A DNA stretch of 64,000 bases from Acidimicrobiia bacterium (GTDB lineage Bacteria > Actinomycetota > Acidimicrobiia > Acidimicrobiales > AC-14). The notes beneath the pieces are model-generated. The model was not told where the DNA came from and made no database searches. It was given only the letters and a program-made list of their open reading frames with translations. Shown here in pieces: positions 61,262 to 64,000 of the stretch. Position 1 is the first letter of the stretch, and every line of letters starts with the position of its first letter. The stretch is from the NCBI GenBank assembly GCA_023264995.1, contig JAHFUR010000015.1, positions 1 to 64,000 on the forward strand. The letters are read 5' to 3'. The position numbers and the translations under genes are program-made.

Positions 61262-62820
61262 TGTCCACCGGCCGGCTCTTTGGCAAGAACGTCCTGGAGG
61301 GCACGTTCCGGGCTGCTCCCGACGAGGACCTGTTCCTCGGCGAGCTGCTGGTGGCGGTCGACGAGGCCACCGGCCGGCGTTACCTGTTCCGCATCGTCGA
61401 CGTCACCTACGGCACCGAGCACCGGGAGCCGGGCTGGGCCGAGCGGGTGGCGGGCACGCTCCTCGTCGACGACGCCCGGGGTGACGCCGGCCTCCACCGC
61501 CTCTACGAGCAGTCCCGGCGCACCTATCGGGTGGCCAGCTGCCGGTGCCTCGGGTACCTCACGCCCGACGGGCTCGATTTCCGCCGGCCCAAGAGCCTCC
61601 CCACCCAGTTCTCCCGGGTGGTGGCCCCCGAGCCCGCCGACTTCGCCTTCCTGCGCACCCGCATGGGCGACCTCCCGGTCGGCACGCTGCGCAGCGGCGA
61701 GACGGTGGTCGACTTCGAGGTCGGCATCTCGGGCAGGAGCCTGGCCAGCCACGTCGGCATCTTCGCCACCACGGGCATGGGCAAGTCCAACCTGATGATG
61801 GTGCTGGCCGGCGATGTCATGCGGTCGGCCGGCCGCTACGGCCTCGTCCTCGTCGACCCCCACGGCGAGTACCGCACCGAGCTGGCCCGCCACCCATGGG
61901 CCGGGGAACGGTTGCGCACCTATGCAGCCCGCCGGTTGCCCAACACCACGTCGCTCCGTGTCGGCCTGGCCGAGCTGTCGGTCGACGACCTCCGCACCGC
62001 CTACGACTGGACCCGCCCGCAGGAGGAAGCCCTCTACGAGCTGGAGAAGAAGTTCGGCGGCGAGGGCCTGTCGTGGCTGCTGGCGTTCGCCAAGGTCGAG
62101 GACCTGCCCGGGTTCCGCGACGTGGAGCTGGGCAACCGGGTGGCGCTCAATACGCTCCAGGTTCTCCACCGGCGGGCCCGGCGCATCGTGGAGCTGCCGT
62201 GCGTCGCGGCCGACGCCCACGTCTCGGTCGGCGCCGCCGTGCTCCGCGACCTGCGTGAGGGCCGGGTCGTGCTGGTCGATGTCAGTGGGCTGGGTTCTAC
62301 CGAAGAGCTGCTGGTGGCCTCGTTCCTCACCCGCCGGGTGCTGGAGGAGTGGTCCAACGCCTACCTGGAAGACCCCGACGCCCACGAGCGGCTTCCTGTC
62401 GTGGCCGTCGTGCTCGAGGAGGCCCAGCGGGTGCTGGCCGCCAGCAAGGACCGTGATTCGAATGTCTTCCCCCGGGTGGCCCGCGAGGGCCGCAAGTTCA
62501 AGGTCGGCCTGTGCGCGGTCACCCAGCAGCCCAAGCTGCTCGACGGCGAACTGCTCAGCCAGTTCAACACCTTCTTCATCCTCGGCCTCGCCGACGAGAA
62601 GGACCGCACCATCCTGCGCTCGTCCTCGAAGCAGGACATCGCCGCGTTGGGCCCGGAGATCCAGACGCTGATGCCGGGCGAGTGCCTCCTGGCCAACCTC
62701 GACGCCCCCTTCGCCGTCCCGGCCAAGATCCACCTCTGGGCCGACGTCGTCCGGGCCTGCCCGCCGCCGCCGGCGCCCCGCCCTGTCGCCGCCGCCAATG
62801 TGTCAGCGATGGTGGACTGA
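61261..62820 (+). CDS. herA: HerA-type DNA translocase
   Basis: 519-residue hexameric FtsK/HerA ATPase. An N-terminal HAS barrel (about 1-125), Walker A ATTGMGKSNLMMVLAG (about residue 171), AGRYGLVLVDPHGEYR, Walker B VVAVVLEEAQRVL (about residue 380), sensor and arginine-finger regions VAREGRKFKVGLCAVTQQPKLLDGELLSQFNTFFILGLADEKDR. It pumps DNA into NurA during end resection in archaea. The C-terminus is Pro-rich. mre11 follows after 51 bases. Confidence 0.93.
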   Translation: MSTGRLFGKNVLEGTFRAAPDEDLFLGELLVAVDEATGRRYLFRIVDVTYGTEHREPGWAERVAGTLLVDDARGDAGLHRLYEQSRRTYRVASCRCLGYLTPDGLDFRRPKSLPTQFSRVVAPEPADFAFLRTRMGDLPVGTLRSGETVVDFEVGISGRSLASHVGIFATTGMGKSNLMMVLAGDVMRSAGRYGLVLVDPHGEYRTELARHPWAGERLRTYAARRLPNTTSLRVGLAELSVDDLRTAYDWTRPQEEALYELEKKFGGEGLSWLLAFAKVEDLPGFRDVELGNRVALNTLQVLHRRARRIVELPCVAADAHVSVGAAVLRDLREGRVVLVDVSGLGSTEELLVASFLTRRVLEEWSNAYLEDPDAHERLPVVAVVLEEAQRVLAASKDRDSNVFPRVAREGRKFKVGLCAVTQQPKLLDGELLSQFNTFFILGLADEKDRTILRSSSKQDIAALGPEIQTLMPGECLLANLDAPFAVPAKIHLWADVVRACPPPPAPRPVAAANVSAMVD

Positions 62821-62871
62821 ACTGGTGACGATCGAACACGCCCTAGCCTGCCCGACCGTCACCGGGGCGCC

Positions 62872-63996
62872 GTGAGGGTCGCGGCCCTGGGCGACGCCCA
62901 CCTCGGGCGCTCGTACTACTCGTACACGACGCCCGACGGCTTCAACCAGCGCGAGCGCGACTTCGAGGAGTCGTTCACCCGGGCGGTGGAGCTGGCCCTG
63001 GCCCAGTCGCCGGACCTGGTCGTCTGGCTGGGCGACATCTTCGACCACCCCCGGCCCACCTACCGGTCCTACCGCATCGCCCAGCGGGCGCTGGTGCGTA
63101 TCCGTGACCACGGCGTGCCTCTCGTCGTCATCACCGGCAACCACGACACGCCGCGGCTGCCCGGCACGGGCAGCCCGTACTCGGCGCTCGCCGACCTGTT
63201 CCCAGAGGTCCGCTTCGCCCACCGCATGGGCTACGAGCGGTTCATCTTCCCCGGCCTGGTCGTCCACGCCGTGCCCCAGATGCTCACGGTCGACGCCACG
63301 CTCGCCGCCCTCGCCGAGGCCCGCATCAGCCGTGCCGCCGACGCCACCAACCTGCTGTTGACCCACCCGCGCGTCCCCCAGGTGGAGCCCCACCACGCCG
63401 ACATCAACGAGATCGAGGTCGACGCCGGCCTGCTCAAGGCCTCGGCCGACCTGGCCCTGCTCGGGCACTACCACTTCCACACCAAGGTGGATACGGGCAT
63501 CTGGTACGCCGGCTCCACCGACACGTTCTCCTACGCCGACGACCCGGATGTGGCCAAGGGCATCGTCATGCTCGACACCGACTCCGGCCAGATCGCCCAC
63601 GTCCCCCTCACGGGCCAGCGGCCGCTGCTGACGCTGCCGTCGGTGCACGCGCTGGGGCTCTCGCCGGCGGAGGTGCAGGAGCGGGTGCTCGACCGGGTGG
63701 CGGCCGTGCCGGCGGGAGCGGTGGTCCGGTTGTTCCTCGAAGGCGTCGACGCCGAGGCATACCGGATGCTGGACATGGAGGCGGTGCGGGCCGCGTCGGC
63801 GCACGCCCTCCACCTGAAGCTCCAACCCGATTTCGCCGGCTCCCACACCAACGTGGAGCTGCCCGACCTGGCGTCGCTGCCGGTCCAGTGGGCCAACTAC
63901 ATCGACGGCCAGGACCTGGTCGGCTTCGATCGCGACCGTATCCGCCAGCGGGGCGACGAGTACCTGGCCCGCGCCGTCGAAGAGGCCGTCGACTAG
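62872..63996 (+). CDS. Mre11-type DNA double-strand-break nuclease
   Basis: 374 residues from GTG 62872. All calcineurin-like phosphoesterase motifs are present: GDAHLG (Asp8, His10), WLGDIFDH, GNHDTP (about residue 88), LLTHPRVPQ and LLGHYHFH (about residue 199). A C-terminal capping domain follows. Mre11/SbcD enzymes nick and resect DNA ends with Rad50/SbcC. The co-operonic herA and nurA point to the archaeal-style set. A rad50/sbcC gene would be expected immediately after the stop (window edge at 64000, beginning GTGA), but cannot be seen. Confidence 0.9.
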   Translation: MRVAALGDAHLGRSYYSYTTPDGFNQRERDFEESFTRAVELALAQSPDLVVWLGDIFDHPRPTYRSYRIAQRALVRIRDHGVPLVVITGNHDTPRLPGTGSPYSALADLFPEVRFAHRMGYERFIFPGLVVHAVPQMLTVDATLAALAEARISRAADATNLLLTHPRVPQVEPHHADINEIEVDAGLLKASADLALLGHYHFHTKVDTGIWYAGSTDTFSYADDPDVAKGIVMLDTDSGQIAHVPLTGQRPLLTLPSVHALGLSPAEVQERVLDRVAAVPAGAVVRLFLEGVDAEAYRMLDMEAVRAASAHALHLKLQPDFAGSHTNVELPDLASLPVQWANYIDGQDLVGFDRDRIRQRGDEYLARAVEEAVD

Positions 63997-64000
63997 GTGA

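Noticed and set aside
62829-62845. SOS box before mre11
   Set aside because: Only one half (ATCGAAC) is present; the inverted half is missing.

Overview
The window is 64 kb of very GC-rich, gene-dense bacterial chromosome. It carries a complete Pup-proteasome locus (arc, dop, pup, prcB, prcA, pafA, pafB, pafC), a WhiB7-type regulator, an NdgR/LtbR-type leucine regulator and many GTG/TTG starts. Together these point to an actinomycete. The mix with an archaeal-style NurA-HerA-Mre11 set and an archaeal/eukaryal-type prolyl-tRNA synthetase fits a deep lineage such as Acidimicrobiia, but that placement is inference. I saw no insertion sequence, phage gene, CRISPR array or rRNA.

Layout. 0-0.5 kb: N-terminus of a secreted protein and a ferredoxin. 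0.7-11.3 kb: pupylation and proteasome genes, interrupted by a reverse-strand DUF2007 gene and followed by a DUF3866 gene, a SufR-like regulator and the WYL pair pafB-pafC. 11.3-14.6 kb: signal peptidase I, a CooC/ParA-type ATPase with an in-frame TGA, a possible pseudo-receiver protein, an F420/FMN-type oxidoreductase and a lipoprotein. 14.6-20.9 kb: leucine/branched-chain biosynthesis (leuCD, divergent IclR-family regulator, leuB behind an attenuator-like leader, ilvE), with greA. 21.5-25.1 kb: proS, gltX, a DUF218 protein, tRNA-Gln and tRNA-Glu. 25.3-31.7 kb: mixed metabolic and cell-envelope genes. 31.8-41.5 kb: urea ABC transporter urtABCDE, then urease ureABC-F-G-D. 41.5-48.7 kb: a phosphatase/anti-sigma signalling pair, DUF2207, DUF480, a luciferase-like oxidoreductase and a four-cysteine protein. 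48.7-52.5 kb: whiB7 behind a long structured leader, a DUF4173-like membrane protein and an OmpR-type two-component system. 52.6-60.2 kb: a glyoxalase-like protein, DUF2461, a radical SAM protein next to an SOS-box-like site, dienelactone hydrolase, a phospholipase D-type protein, and a cupredoxin plus multicopper oxidase. 60.3-64 kb: nurA-herA-mre11, running toward the window edge.

How the genes work together. Dop deamidates Pup-Gln, PafA ligates Pup to target lysines, ARC/Mpa unfolds pupylated substrates into the PrcAB core, and PafBC is the DNA-damage transcription activator usually linked to this locus. UrtABCDE imports urea for the adjacent urease. NurA-HerA-Mre11, the radical SAM protein with its SOS-like box and PafBC together suggest a substantial DNA-damage response.

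The most interesting signals are four. (1) The ATPase gene at 11.9-12.7 kb is open in one frame except for a single TGA followed by a SECIS-like hairpin. (2) The whiB7 leader has a promoter, an upstream ORF and a perfect terminator hairpin. (3) The leuB leader encodes a ten-residue peptide containing Ile-Ser-Val-Leu, followed by two strong hairpins. (4) The bacterial NurA-HerA-Mre11 operon.
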